A stretch of 60,000 nucleotides of DNA from Hydractinia symbiolongicarpus. Taxonomy: Eukaryota; Cnidaria; Hydrozoa; Anthoathecata; Hydractiniidae. Made by a program: the position numbers and the translations under genes. Where the stretch lies: the NCBI RefSeq assembly GCF_029227915.1, contig NC_079875.1, forward strand, positions 19,463,001-19,523,000, read 5' to 3'. The stretch's first letter is position 1, and each line of letters starts with the position of its first letter. Below, piece after piece: positions 1 through 9,668 of this stretch. The notes below the pieces were generated by a model that searched no databases, was not told where the DNA came from, and worked only from the letters and a program-made list of their open reading frames with translations.

Positions 1-1878
1 GAAGAAACAAACCTTCTATCAAAAGGAATGAATTTCTGCATGACACCAGCTTCAATTCCAAAGAAAGAAATAGTTGCGAAAGTGGAAGAGGCAATTAAAG
101 ATCTACCAAAAGAAGAGGCAGACACAGTAAGAGCAAAAGTAAGCCTCACGCTACAGAAAAGCAAAACACCAAAGGACAATTTGCAAAAATCTGAAAGACT
201 GTCATTGAAGAATCTAAAGAAGGACAAAGCTATCATAATCCTACCGGCAGACAAGGGGAGAACAACGGTTATCATGAATACACTTGACTACATCAACAAG
301 TGCAACGAACACATCAACAACGGGCCTTACAAACTTCTCAAGAAAGATCCCACAGAAGTCATCAAACGAGAAGCGAGGAACATCTTAATGGAGTTGAAGA
401 GAAAAGAATACATCGACGATAAGCAGTATTACCGACTGAAACCTTGTGACGGACCACCACCGCGATTTTACGGACTACCCAAAATTCATAAACAAGGAAA
501 TCCAATTCGACCAATAGTTTCCTGCACTGGAACACCGTTATACAACCTATCAAAATTTGTTGCTTCCATCCTCAGCAAATTCACAGCAAGTGACCACAGC
601 AAAAACTCAAAAGAATTTTCGGAATACATCAGAGAAATAAAGATAGCAGACGACGAATGCATGGTATCATTTGATGTCACATCACTCTACACAAATGTTC
701 CCATAAAAGACACCTTAAACATCATTAAAGACATTATCGAAAACGATGCTGCATTTGGTGAAAAGACAAAGATTCCAGTACCGGATTTTCTGCGTTTGGT
801 CGAACTTGTTCTAACCAAAACATGGTATCTGTTTAATAAGAACTTCTACACTTAAACAGACGGAGTTGCCATGGGAGGCCCTGCATCATCAGTAGTCGCA
901 GAAATATACATGCAAGCACACGAGACAACAGCATTAGTCACATCAGACAGACGTCCAAAGGTTTGGAAAAGATTTGTTGACGACGTATTCGCCATAATCA
1001 AAAGATCTCATCTAGAAGAGTTCCATGAACACATCAACGGCCTACATCGACAAGTCAAATTCACTGTTGAGCTTGAACACGATGGAAGTATCGCTTTCCT
1101 GGACACTTTGGTCAAACGCAAGAATGGTTCCATTTCAGTTTCAGTGTATCGTAAACCAACACACACTGACCAGTACCTTAACTTCGAATCAAACCATCAG
1201 AAATCTTGCAAAGAAAGTGTCATATCTTCATTACTGAATCGTGCCAACAGTGTAGTCAGTGACAAACAGGAGAGGAAAATAGAAATTCGACGTGTAAGAA
1301 ATGCATTAATCACAAATGGATACAGTCATAAAGTCATCACGCAAGTAGAAAATAAAATGAAGAGAAGATGCAACGGAGACAACAAGGAAACATCAGAGGA
1401 ATTTATCGCATCAGCATTCCTACCCTTCGTACCAGGTACCAGCGAGATCCTTCGTCGAGTTTTAAGGCAACACAAGATCAAATGCATTCTTACCTCTAAA
1501 GACACCCTAAGAAGCACTTTGTCTAAACCAAAAGACAAAATAAACCTGGAAGAGCAGAACAATGTTGTTTACGAAATCCCGTTTAAAGATTGTGATGCAG
1601 TGTATATAGGCGAAACAAAAAGAAAGTTTAAGCAACGAGTACAAGAACATATGCGCGCAGTGAGAAACGGAGATGTGAAGAAAAACGAAATTGCGGACCA
1701 CAGCTGGAGCAGAAGTCATCAGTTTAATTGGGATGAGAAGAATATCATTGACAGAGAATCCAGAACAACGGCCAGGAAGATTAAAGAAACCATCAACAGT
1801 GTAGAACGTAACAAACACATAAACAGCATCTCGTATCAACTTCCTGAGATTTGGTTACCAGCCCTACAGAAGAAGTAG
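1..1878 (+). pseudogene. Penelope-like element ORF: reverse transcriptase plus GIY-YIG endonuclease, 5' cut by window
   Basis: The frame is open from base 1, so the N-terminus lies outside the window. RT signatures are seen in order: a DKGRTTV block, YGLPKIHK, VSFDVTSLYTNVPI, AMGGPASS and the catalytic RFVDDVFAI. The YRKPTHTDQYL block follows. The C-terminal 110 residues hold a GIY-YIG nuclease core (VYIGETKRKFKQRVQEH). RT joined to GIY-YIG defines Penelope-like retroelements, which prime cDNA at nicked target DNA. A single in-frame TAA at 853-855, just before AMGGP, breaks an otherwise open frame, so this is a young dead copy. Confidence 0.93.
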
Positions 1879-2170
1879 TTACCTACATCCAGGTCCGAAA
1901 ATGTTAATTACCGTAATTAACTGTAATTATCAGCTCGTTTCTGATTGGTTAATTTTTATGAATTTCGATCCTCTGCAATTATATAAATACATGCGCAACA
2001 TCATTTTACTTTGCCCGATGATGGGAGAAGGATCTCCCGAAACGTCGCCTACTAAACTATCATGTTCAAGAAATGATAAACTTTCCACAGTAATATGAAT
2101 ACTGAACAGACAAACCGAAATAATATCTTCAATAACTCGTGTTTGTTTATTCGTCTCGAGCACCCCAGGA
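1879..2170 (+). repeat. 3' untranslated end of the Penelope-like element
   Basis: This stretch follows the GIY-YIG stop and has no convincing ORF. It contains a hairpin flanked by GATGA and GAAA at 2015-2046. The 3' boundary is inferred, because a new small ORF begins at 2191 and no target-site duplication can be seen with the 5' end missing. Confidence 0.55.
2015..2046 (+). other. Hammerhead-ribozyme-like hairpin of the Penelope-like element
   Basis: A CGATGA core is followed by a 5-bp stem (GGGAG/CTCCC, 6-nt loop) and then GAAAC. This resembles the conserved core plus helix II of hammerhead ribozymes, which are known from Penelope-like elements. The first core base pair is off consensus (C in place of U in CUGAUGA), there is one extra base before the stem, and a clear helix I is not visible. 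It is probably a decayed or variant motif. Confidence 0.35.
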
Positions 2171-2190
2171 TTTAGAAAATTCTTAAATTA

Positions 2191-2397
2191 ATGATGCCAT
2201 ACATCAGAATATTAGAAAATCAGCTGGCTGCCTGCCACGAAGAGCTTGATCAATTATCACATTTTCAGCGGAGCATAGAGGTCCTCCAGAAAGATCTAAA
2301 TGAATCACTATATAGAGAAAGGATCCACAGGAATATTAATTATTTTGTCATATCAACCGTCCTAATGACATCTCTCATCCTGGTTGGGGTCATGTAA
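2191..2397 (+). CDS. Small coiled-coil, tail-anchored-like protein (68 aa), unknown
   Basis: I do not recognise this protein. It is an intact 68-codon ORF. The first 50 residues are charged and heptad-like (ENQLAACHEELDQL), and the last 20 are hydrophobic and end in GVM, as in a tail-anchored membrane protein. It ends 7 nt before the start of the BRO-type gene of element 1a, so it may be that element's outermost surviving gene, or an ORF in the 3' tail of the Penelope-like element. Confidence 0.4.
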   Translation: MMPYIRILENQLAACHEELDQLSHFQRSIEVLQKDLNESLYRERIHRNINYFVISTVLMTSLILVGVM

Positions 2398-2404
2398 CAA
2401 ATAA

Positions 2405-3169
2405 AATGTCTTGCCTTGTTGAATTAATAATATCCAGCTACATACCGTAACTATCAACGGCCGCCCTTGGATTAGGGCCAAGGAAGTAGTCCAGGATAGC
2501 AAGGACACCTCCGATACCATCCGCAACCATTGTAGCCTGGAAAATTACGCTCACAAGTGGCAACTGAGCGGTACCCCCGTAGCGGGGGAACCGGTAAAAT
2601 GGCCATTGGATTCACAAAAATATGATCTCTATATCAATGAAAAGGGTATGTACGAGTTGGTGTTTGGAAGCCAACAGCCTAAAGCGAAAGGGTTCAGAAA
2701 ATATTGTTACAATACAATGTTCCCAAAAATCCGTGAGCAACTACACCGTCAAGCCATTGAAGAGAGATATATGACGATAGCGCTGTTTAACGATGATCTC
2801 CAAGAGCGAACATTGGAAATTGTAGGACTTCGTGATCGGTATGTACCCACCGGATATCCATATGATAATGTGATATGTGTTATTGACAAGAACTATCCTA
2901 ATGAATGTGGGAAAAAGGGCCAATATCCTCACTATATTATTCGTTGTCAGCGCAGATCTTTAAATGATCAACTCCGTACACTAAGGGAGATGTATCCAGA
3001 TATGGTAGAAAGAAATCCAATATGTGACGATCCCAACGCCGTACATACATGGAATCGGTTCAGGGATGATAATCTTGGAATTCTCCATTCATGGCGTAAT
3101 CATTTCAACTTACCCGATGACGCCACACGTTAGTTATTCGAGGGCATGTACGATATCAGCATGACATAA
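2405..3169 (+). pseudogene. BRO-type DNA-binding protein with DUF3627-like C-terminus (element 1a)
   Basis: The N-terminal part (2405-2605) aligns by eye with the BRO-N-like ORF at 44445 but is shifted in frame. From 2606 the frame is open: LYINEKGMYELVFGS is the end of a BRO-N fold. A linker follows, then YPYDNVICVIDKN and HYIIRCQRRSL...DDPNAVHTWNRF, resembling the DUF3627-type C-terminal domain of BRO proteins of large DNA viruses. A TAG at 3131 replaces the codon before LFEG; the homologous 1b gene reads through there. The true end is the TAA at 3169. It converges on the integrase across a hairpin. Confidence 0.72.
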
Positions 3170-3180
3170 TCGCTTATATC

Positions 3181-3208
3181 TTTTTGTAGCTCTTATGAGC
3201 CACAAAAA
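3181..3208. terminator. Hairpin between convergent BRO and integrase genes (1a)
   Basis: A 12-bp stem with one mismatch (TTTTTGTAGCTC / GAGCCACAAAAA) and a 4-nt loop lies between the stops of the two convergent genes. Hairpins occupy the equivalent gap in 1b (8412-8438) and element 2 (45721-45750). A transcript 3'-end or processing role is inference. Confidence 0.45.
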
Positions 3209-3218
3209 TCGGTAAATA

Positions 3219-4223
3219 TTACCATTCTTTCACATAATTCGGGGGTATTTCAATATCCTCGGGTATAAGCATCAATTCCTCTGATACGAAAGATCGATCA
3301 GGCCCACCATCGAGATAGTATAATAGCCTCGTACCTGTCACGATACGATCGAGTCTATACGTACGCTTCGACCACCATGTGTCGGTCGCGCGTCTTTTAG
3401 CATCACCATGCTCCTCTCCAGGTTGCAGCAAGTACAGATATAAACCATCATCAGGTAAAGGCTTTTCATCGGAATATTCCTCGCTTTTTGCAAGTGGTAC
3501 GTCATTGAGCTTAATATCTTTTGAAGGTTTCATACCAATCATAGCGGTTTTGGTGTTGTTCATGGTTTTCACGATGGTGTATAGATGCTTGACCCATGTA
3601 CTACTCTGTTCGTCAGTTAGTAGCTCTTGCGCATCTTGAGGTTTGAAAAGCTTTTGTGCTGGTACCTTGTTAAAGGACTCCACGAAAGCCGTGAATGTGT
3701 GATTATGCTTGGTAGTAGCACGCTTGATCTCGACACCTTTGGATTCTAACAGCTTTGTCACATCTGATTTAAACTCTGAGCCATTATCACATTGGAATAT
3801 ACTCGGATAACGCAAAGGTCCGGCTTTGTAAATATCGCGGAGCATCTCCGCAACTTCACTGGCTTTCTTAGTACGTAGTGGTCTCGCTACCTTATATCTC
3901 GACGCCACGTCGATACCTGTAAGTATAAACTTGTATGTATTACCATACACTTTGTCATGGGGCATGTACAAGAGATGAAACTGGTGCATTTGATTCGGTT
4001 TCGTGATGGTGAAATGAGGGTAATTAATACTTTTCGGACCTCGAATATGCCTGAGCCAGAGCAATTGGCGACTAAGCCAATGTATAATTTTTTTTCGTGA
4101 GAAACCACTCTGCTCAGAGAGTAGTTTAATGGCTTTCCTTCCAGTCCAGAGATGTTCGGGTTAGTAATAGATTTTACTTAGCTTTTCTGCTTCCTCAGGA
4201 GTAATGATATGTGCTGTTGACAT
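3219..4223 (-). pseudogene. Retroviral-type (rve) integrase of element 1a, catalytically altered
   Basis: The protein starts at 4223 with MSTAHIITPEEAEKL, as in the other copies. One TAA at 4161-4163 (codon 21) breaks the frame; downstream it is open to KEW-stop. The core has QCDNGSEF (second Asp) and FVESFNKV (Glu). The first catalytic Asp is replaced by His (HQFHLLYMPHD, against HQFDLLYM in 1b and HQFDLLDM in element 2). A C-terminal SH3/chromo-like tail has YYLDGGPDRSFVSEEL. Polinton integrases insert element DNA; this copy could not catalyse strand transfer. Confidence 0.9.
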
Positions 4224-4254
4224 TTATTAAATGTCAAAAACGTTCTGCGTTACA

Positions 4255-4646
4255 TTACGCCCATTTGTACGCTGCAAAGCCCATAAGTGCTAAGGAGCCT
4301 AGAATGAAGGTGAGTTCACCGTCTTGTTGCTGCTTGGAGGACGTGTAAAAGTCTGACAATTTAGGTGCCTTTTCTATCGTGGTGATATAATATTCTCGCA
4401 TACCCTCATCAAGCTCTTTCAAACTCTGACCCACAGCACGCTCTTCATCTCGTCTCTTGTTGTACCAATCGATCTTCGCTTGACGATCCCGCACCCACTG
4501 CGCCTGAGCGGCCTGAAGTTGTTCAATAGCTTTATCGGGTCTTTTGCGCTCTTCTTCGCTATGGCCGCCAAGTTTGTTGAACAGATAGTTACTCCTGAGA
4601 ATGCGAGTGCATAAATTAACGCTCCTCCTGCCTTTACTGCTAAAGT
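4255..4646 (-). pseudogene. Small membrane/coiled-coil protein next to capsid gene (1a)
   Basis: The intact part (4255-4494) reads RDRQAKIDWYNK, then MREYYITTIEKAPKLSDFY, and ends in a hydrophobic segment (LTFILGSLALMGFAAYK). Homologues are at 6981-7375 and 46770-47050. The 1b copy shows a full N-terminus with a leading membrane segment; here that part is out of frame and its start ATG is lost. It sits between capsid and integrase in all three elements. Function is unknown; two membrane segments joined by a helix suggest a virion membrane or minor capsid component. Confidence 0.65.
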
Positions 4647-4661
4647 GGCTATTGTTTATTT

Positions 4662-5660
4662 CTAATATTCCACAGAGTGAAATCTGCCATCTAAAATATT
4701 CAACTGCGCATCTTGGAGCAAGTACACATAGCAGCGTATATCCCCAGTTCCGTCAGCTTTCGTCGTCATGTGCAAAGTGATACCATCACTAAGCCTTTGC
4801 AGAGGTATGCCAGAACTATGGAGACTGTGATCTGGAGTATTGATCTGAAGATTAAGGCTGGTATCAGCTTTCTTCATCGTTATAACCTTGCTGCGCAGTA
4901 CACGCTCATAAGGTACGGCGAGACGGCTGTATTGTGACATCATAGCGCTCGCTAAACCTTCATTGGTAACCTTATCAAACTCGAGCGCGATATTGGTAAT
5001 TTTATAACCAGCATCGGCTGGCTTGACTGCCGTGCTTCCAGAAGCCGCCGTACCAGCATCTTTGATGACTTGGTCATGAGGTGCAAAATATATTACAAAC
5101 TGCAGCCTGTCGTGTAAGTCTGCTTGGTAGAATGGCAGATCCCTCGTGAGTTCGAACATTTTACCGATAGGGATGCAAAAGGTGTTGCCGTAAGCTGCCA
5201 CGATCGCTTTTTCTTCATCATTTCCTACATGGTCGCTGGCTTTTACTTGCAGAGCTCTGATGGTGCCGTCATTGGGATTGATACCTCCGAGAATCAGATT
5301 GTTCTCGCGCTCAAATTTGGGCAGCCACAGATCCCGATACACTGCTAGGGTATTGTAGTCCGAAATGTTCTGCACTTCGTGACCGTTCAGGCTTATGCAA
5401 AGGTTTTGAACCAGGGCCTTGCCGATGTTGCTGACAATGGTGCGTTTGGTGTTAGTCCCCGTTAGCTCCAAGTCAAAGAGGAGTTTAAGAGAACCTGTGA
5501 AAATTACATCATTCTGTCCCAAATTGGGGACGTCGATATACAAGTCTTTGATTTGATTGATCGTACTGGGGTTGTGTGAGACCTTTACACGCTGTTTTTT
5601 GCCTTTTATTGCCAGCATTGTCTTTAGTTCCTTATGAGGATCTAGCTTAGTTCCGTACAT
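4662..5660 (-). CDS. Putative major capsid protein (double-jelly-roll type), internally deleted (1a)
   Basis: An open frame of 332 aa starts MYGTKLDPHKELKTML. The block LTGTNTKRTIVSNIGKALV, then SLNGHEVQNISDYNTLAVYRD, resembles what I know of Polinton capsid N-terminal jelly rolls; no structure search was possible. Compared with the 1b and element 2 copies it lacks about 100 codons after LQINTPD, joining directly to SGIPLQRLSDG. The deletion removes the part with GVLLLF.DPGKVKA through TERYALFIDF, which belongs to the second jelly roll. Frame is kept, so a shortened product could be read. It is divergent from the coiled-coil gene at 5684 with a 23-bp gap. Confidence 0.65.
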   Translation of the reverse strand: MYGTKLDPHKELKTMLAIKGKKQRVKVSHNPSTINQIKDLYIDVPNLGQNDVIFTGSLKLLFDLELTGTNTKRTIVSNIGKALVQNLCISLNGHEVQNISDYNTLAVYRDLWLPKFERENNLILGGINPNDGTIRALQVKASDHVGNDEEKAIVAAYGNTFCIPIGKMFELTRDLPFYQADLHDRLQFVIYFAPHDQVIKDAGTAASGSTAVKPADAGYKITNIALEFDKVTNEGLASAMMSQYSRLAVPYERVLRSKVITMKKADTSLNLQINTPDHSLHSSGIPLQRLSDGITLHMTTKADGTGDIRCYVYLLQDAQLNILDGRFHSVEY

Positions 5661-5683
5661 GTTTATTATTAGGGATTGAATGA

Positions 5684-6381
5684 ATGCCTATTAATCCAAT
5701 ATACGAAGGAGACTTTACGCCAGAGGAAGATATTCAAGACGAACCCGAGGAGTTCAGCAGCGAGAGCGAGATCCTTCGACCCGAGAATACTCCCGTACCA
5801 AGCACGCCCGCAACACCTTCACGAGGTGACCTCACTGTCACCACGACGGTAAGGTAGGAGCTACTAAAATCAAAAGTTAATAGCCTCTTCGAAGCTTTTC
5901 GTGGGGAGCTTGGAGAGGCGAGTGCGAGATACTACAACGAGTTTAAAGTCGACGGGAACCGGCTTCTTTACGATGGTGTAGAGCTCACGAAAAGGAATGG
6001 TGAATTGAGGAGCGTTTCCAAGATACGGAGAAGGTTAGGTGCGGGGCGATTGGGAACCATGGGGTTCGACGACTATACTACACCACACAAAGGTAGTAAG
6101 ACAGCGGCCCAGAAACTTATGAAAGAATTAAGTCATATTAAGGAAAGGGCTGATGACATCGAGATGCTACCGCTACTCGAGAACGTGCTCGATGACACGG
6201 AGAGTCTTATCTCTGATACTTCCTTTGGTGGGGATATCACGGAACGTGAAAGAAGAGGGTTAAACAACGAGCTACAAACGTTACGTGGTAACCTCAAGCA
6301 CTTAAAGGGCAAGATGATATTTTAAGACAGTGAGATCGACAGGGCGGAAGCCAAGATGAAACATCTCGAGAGCAAGAATGC
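5684..6381 (+). pseudogene. Coiled-coil virion-block protein, N-terminal part (1a)
   Basis: It begins MPINPIYEGDFTPEEDIQ, matching the start of the element 3 homologue (59101). A stop follows after about 56 codons at TTTVR. The frame resumes with a conserved GFDDYTTPHKGSKTAAQK block and a long charged coiled coil (ITERERRGLNNELQTLRGN). A further stop lies at 6322-6324. The C-terminal half, with membrane segments in elements 2 and 3, is absent because the gene is cut by the palindrome at 6382. Function is unknown; its head-to-head place beside capsid implies a virion role. Confidence 0.6.
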
Positions 6382-6415
6382 TACGCCTGGAGTATCCGAG
6401 GATACTCCAGGCGTA
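6382..6415. repeat. Perfect fold-back palindrome at the 1a/1b junction
   Basis: Two 16-nt arms (TACGCCTGGAGTATCC and its reverse complement) are separated by GA. The left arm continues the coiled-coil gene of 1a (residues equivalent to the KPGV segment of element 3). Right of the right arm the sequence becomes the middle of a capsid gene on the same strand. Confidence 0.85.
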
Positions 6416-6974
6416 CGATGTCACGGTATAGTCGTCTCGCGCTACCCTATGAACGGGTACTCCGTAGCAAGGTTGCCACCATGAAAAGGCTGATACCAGC
6501 TACAATTTGCAAATAGATACGCCTGCAAAAAGTCTAAAGGGTGTCTTGCTGCTGTTCGTAGACCCTGGAAAAGTGAAGGCTTACTCCGGCGCTAACAAGG
6601 TGTTCTATAACCCAAAGATCACAAAAATCTCGCTTACTGTCGAGGGTGAACCCAATGAGCTCTACTCGCACGCGATGCTACCGAAAGATCACCTCGAACA
6701 GATCGTAAACTTATTCGGTAGCCACGATTCGGATTCGGAGGTGACCATAGGACAATTCTTTACGGAAAGATATGCACTTTTTATCGATTTCCGAGCATCA
6801 CCTGACCACATCCTGCACGGTTCTTGAAGGCCATTACAGAGATTGTTAGACGGTATTACTTTGCATATGAGAAAGAAAGCCGACGGGAACGTGGATATTA
6901 AATGCTATGTTTTCCTACTTCAAGATGCTCAGTTGAACATCCTGGATGGTAGATTTCACTCTCTGGAATATTGA
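6416..6974 (+). pseudogene. Capsid protein C-terminal half (1b)
   Basis: It begins abruptly at MSRYSRLALPYERVLRSK, equivalent to about residue 240 of the 1a protein. A frameshift lies near 6485. The ORF from 6507 carries TPAKSLKGVLLLFVDPGKVK and TERYALFIDFRASPDH, ended by a TGA at 6825-6827 in place of the next residue. The remaining frame ends DGRFHS.EY at 6974. It supplies the segment missing from the 1a copy. The membrane protein follows 6 nt later. Confidence 0.7.
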
Positions 6975-6980
6975 AAATAA

Positions 6981-7375
6981 ATGGCAATTATCGGTGTTCT
7001 TGTGGCAGGTGCTGCGATTATTGCATTAGCCTTTAGCGGATCAAATTTCTTATTCAGCAAGCTGTCAGACCATGGTAAAGAAGAGCGCAGGAAGCACGAT
7101 AAAACGATCGAACAACTCCAAGCAGCCCAGCAACAGTGGGTAAGAGATCGACAAGCAAAGAACGACTGGTATAACCATCAACAAGAGCTGAAAAGACAAG
7201 CCAGAGAGAGCTTGAGGGAGCTCGATTATGGCATGAGAGAATACTATATCGCAACGATCGAAAAAGCTCCAAAGTTGTCTGATTTCTACACACCAAGCAA
7301 CAACAAGATGGCGAACTGACGTTCATTGTTGGATCCTTAGCTCTTCTCGGGTTTGCAGCGTACAAGTACATGTAA
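6981..7375 (+). pseudogene. Small membrane/coiled-coil protein (1b), frameshifted near C-terminus
   Basis: The N-terminus MAIIGVLVAGAAIIALAF is a membrane segment. Then come a charged helix (EQLQAAQQQWVRDRQAK) and EYYIATIEKAPKLSDFYTPS. The frame then shifts at about 7305, so the final hydrophobic segment (FIVGSLALLGFAAYKY in the shifted frame) is lost. It is the best-preserved copy of this family in the window and shows that the protein has a membrane segment at each end and a helical middle. Confidence 0.65.
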
Positions 7376-7444
7376 AGTCGCAGATCGTCTTGAGGCTGAG
7401 TATCAGCACTGCGCTAGCAGAACGTTTTTTGACATCTAATAAAG

Positions 7445-8310
7445 ATGTCAAAAGGTGACAAAGCAAAGCGCGTAACACATATCCCTAAAGAAATTAAGCA
7501 GTATTTACTACAACCCAGAGCATCTTTGGACTGGACGAAAAGCCCTCAAATTGCTCACCAAGCAGAGTGACCTACCCAAAAAGAAAGTCACCTATTGGCT
7601 GTCTAGGCAACTCTTGTGGCTTAGACATATTCGAGGACCTAAAAGGATTGATCACCCGCATTTTACCATTAAAAAACCTAATGAAATGCACCAATTTGAC
7701 TTGCTCTACATGCCTCATGACAAAGTCTACGGCAACGTGTACAAATACATCCTCACGGGTATTGATGTAACCTCGAGGTACAAGGTAGCTAGACCTCTAC
7801 GCACACAAAAAGCCGGCGAAGTCGTGGACATGATCAAGGACATTTATAAGGCAGAACCTTTAGGATACCCAAAGACCTTCCAGTGTGACAACGGGTCAGA
7901 ATTCAAGTCAGACGTAACGAAGCTATTAGAAGCAAAAGACGTTGAGATTAAGCGGGCAACCACCAAATATCTTCATACATTCAAAGCCTTTGTCGAGTCC
8001 TATAACAAGGTGCTCGCTGAGAGACTTTTCAAACCTCAGGACGCGCAAGAGTTGGTCACTGACGAGACTAGTAGCATATCGAGGAAGCATCGCTTGTGAA
8101 TACCCAAGAATATCCTGAAAAAAAGCCATTACCTGAAGAAAAGCCATTACCCGAGGATGGGTTGTATCTCTATCTGCTGCAGCCTGGAGAAGAGCATGGT
8201 GATGCAAAAAGACGTGCAACAGACCTGAAAGAAGCTTTGTGTCAGAAGAGCTGATGCTGATCCCAGAGGATGTTAAAGTACCTTCAGAGCATACCTTCAA
8301 AGAGTGGTAA
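7445..8310 (+). pseudogene. rve integrase (1b), frameshifted
   Basis: The start MSKGDKAKRVTHIPKEIK is in one frame. From about 7551 the core is in another: WLRHIRGPKRIDHPHFTI, HQFDLLYMPHDKVYGN (first Asp), FQCDNGSEFKSD (second Asp), FVESYNKVLAE (Glu). All three DDE residues are present. After LVTDETSS the frame breaks again. A PEEKPLPE duplication and a deletion in the C-terminal SH3/chromo-like tail follow before KEW-stop. Confidence 0.85.
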
Positions 8311-8411
8311 TTTTCTCGAGTCTGAAGGGGGCTACCGCTGTCGCCTCTTTTGGTGGTGAAGGTGCAATGTGTTTTAGGGTACACGTTAACCCCATTTTGA
8401 TTTTGCGGCAG

Positions 8412-8438
8412 TTAAGGTGAACCTGTGGCTCACCTTAA
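8412..8438. terminator. Hairpin between convergent integrase and KilA/BRO genes (1b)
   Basis: A 12-bp stem with one mismatch (TTAAGGTGAACC / GGCTCACCTTAA) has a TGT loop. It occupies the same gap as the hairpins at 3181 and 45721, but its sequence is unrelated, so position and structure rather than sequence are shared. Confidence 0.4.
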
Positions 8439-8635
8439 TACTTACCTTGTCTTCAGGGCGCCATCTAATGTGACGAAAGCATTATGTCAATTTTGACCTT
8501 CCATAAGGAGAGGTTTAGAGCCCCGCCACCTACAAGCGTGATCCGTGGCGTGGTTTTGACGCCTTGAAACATGTGACGAATATCAGCAAATTTTGTGACT
8601 CTTGTGAAAATCGCGTAAGCTGTCGCATCGCCTGT

Positions 8636-9433
8636 TTACGCCATATCGATGTCAAACAGCCCCTCGAACAGCTCCCGCGTATCATCGTCAGGTAATGTGA
8701 AATGGTTGTGGTAAAAGTTCTCAATACCAAGAGTATCGTCCCTACACCGACACCAGGCATGCACAGCATTCGGATCGTCGCATTCTGGTTTCCTTGCGAT
8801 CATATTAGGGTACATCACTTGTAACGTATTTATTCTCGTGCTCAGTTGCCTACGCTGGCATCAGATCATGTAGTGCGTGTGTCTGCCTTTTTTTCACGCT
8901 CGTGAAGATCGTTTTTATCAACCACGCATAGCACGTTGTCATATTGATATCGGTATGGGACATGTCTCCGCTGTAGTTCACTAAGTTGTTCATCCATATC
9001 TTCGAGGTCATTTTCAAGGAGCGCCAGGGCCGTATCCTTTTCTTCGAGCAGCTTGCACTGCTCTCCGACCTCATTCTGCAATTTTTCAACACGTTTTCGA
9101 GCCAGCCATTTGATTAGCTCTACGGCCTTGGGTTTCCTGGAGCGTTACACAATCTCCAGAGCACCATCCAAAGAGATGAAGACATCGTGAGGGTTTCTGC
9201 CTCTTCCAAGGGGTAGGGTGGGACCCCACTCTACAATTTCTTGCTTTGTTGTAGTTTCTTCAGCTAAATTTTGAAAATTGCGCGCTCTATTGCAGATGCC
9301 TAAGATCAGCACGCTTAAAACGAGGCTGCGAGTGCTTATCGATGGCTTCAGATGCTGCTCCTGGAACTGTGTTCCGCATTGCTGCTGAGCCGCTAGGTGA
9401 TACGGTGTTAAACAGGGTAATTTGAGAAGACAT
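8636..9433 (-). pseudogene. KilA-N/BRO-type DNA-binding protein (1b)
   Basis: It starts MSSQITLFNTV at 9433, like the element 2 gene (MSSQLALFNAI at 44907). The DVFISLDGALEI and RSRKPKAVELIKWLA blocks, typical of viral KilA-N/MSV199-like N-domains, survive in different frames. A coiled coil (LLEEKDTALALLENDLED) leads to YQYDNVLCVVDKND and PNAVHAWCRCRDD, the same C-terminal domain as the BRO gene of 1a. So 1b joins the N-domain of one type to the C-domain of the other. Several frameshifts are present. Confidence 0.65.
9363..9389. repeat. 27-bp motif, copy 1 (partner at 10627-10653)
   Basis: This 27-bp block (starting GGAACTGTGTTCCGC, then TTGCTGCTGAG) recurs at 10627-10653 with one mismatch. 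It contains a GGAAC...GTTCC inverted repeat. The two copies lie in two unrelated genes and are read in different frames. Confidence 0.7.
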
Positions 9434-9668
9434 TTTTTAGCTTGTAATTTTGGAATGCGAAAATCTTTTTGTATGGACGAATCTATACAAAAATTCTAGC
9501 GAAACCATCCAAAGAGATGAAGATATCATGCCAATTTTGACCTTCCTTTACCCGGCATGCCCTGCGAGGCAATTATGCAGCTGCGTTTCTCGGTGTCCCA
9601 TAGAGTAAGCAAATTACCAATAATAGTACAATGTTCATTTATGATGATCAATCGAGAATTTTATAGCT

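Larger units (their letters stand above)
2405..6381. mobile_element. Polinton-like element fragment 1a (virion block plus BRO gene)
   Basis: It contains, in order, BRO-type(+), integrase(-), small membrane protein(-), capsid(-) and coiled-coil gene(+). The same order and strands occur in element 2 (44.4-50.1 kb). The PolB/ATPase half is missing on the left, where a Penelope-like element abuts. On the right the coiled-coil gene stops at a fold-back palindrome (6382-6415). No terminal inverted repeat is recognisable. All genes carry damage except the capsid frame, which is open but internally deleted. Confidence 0.8.
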
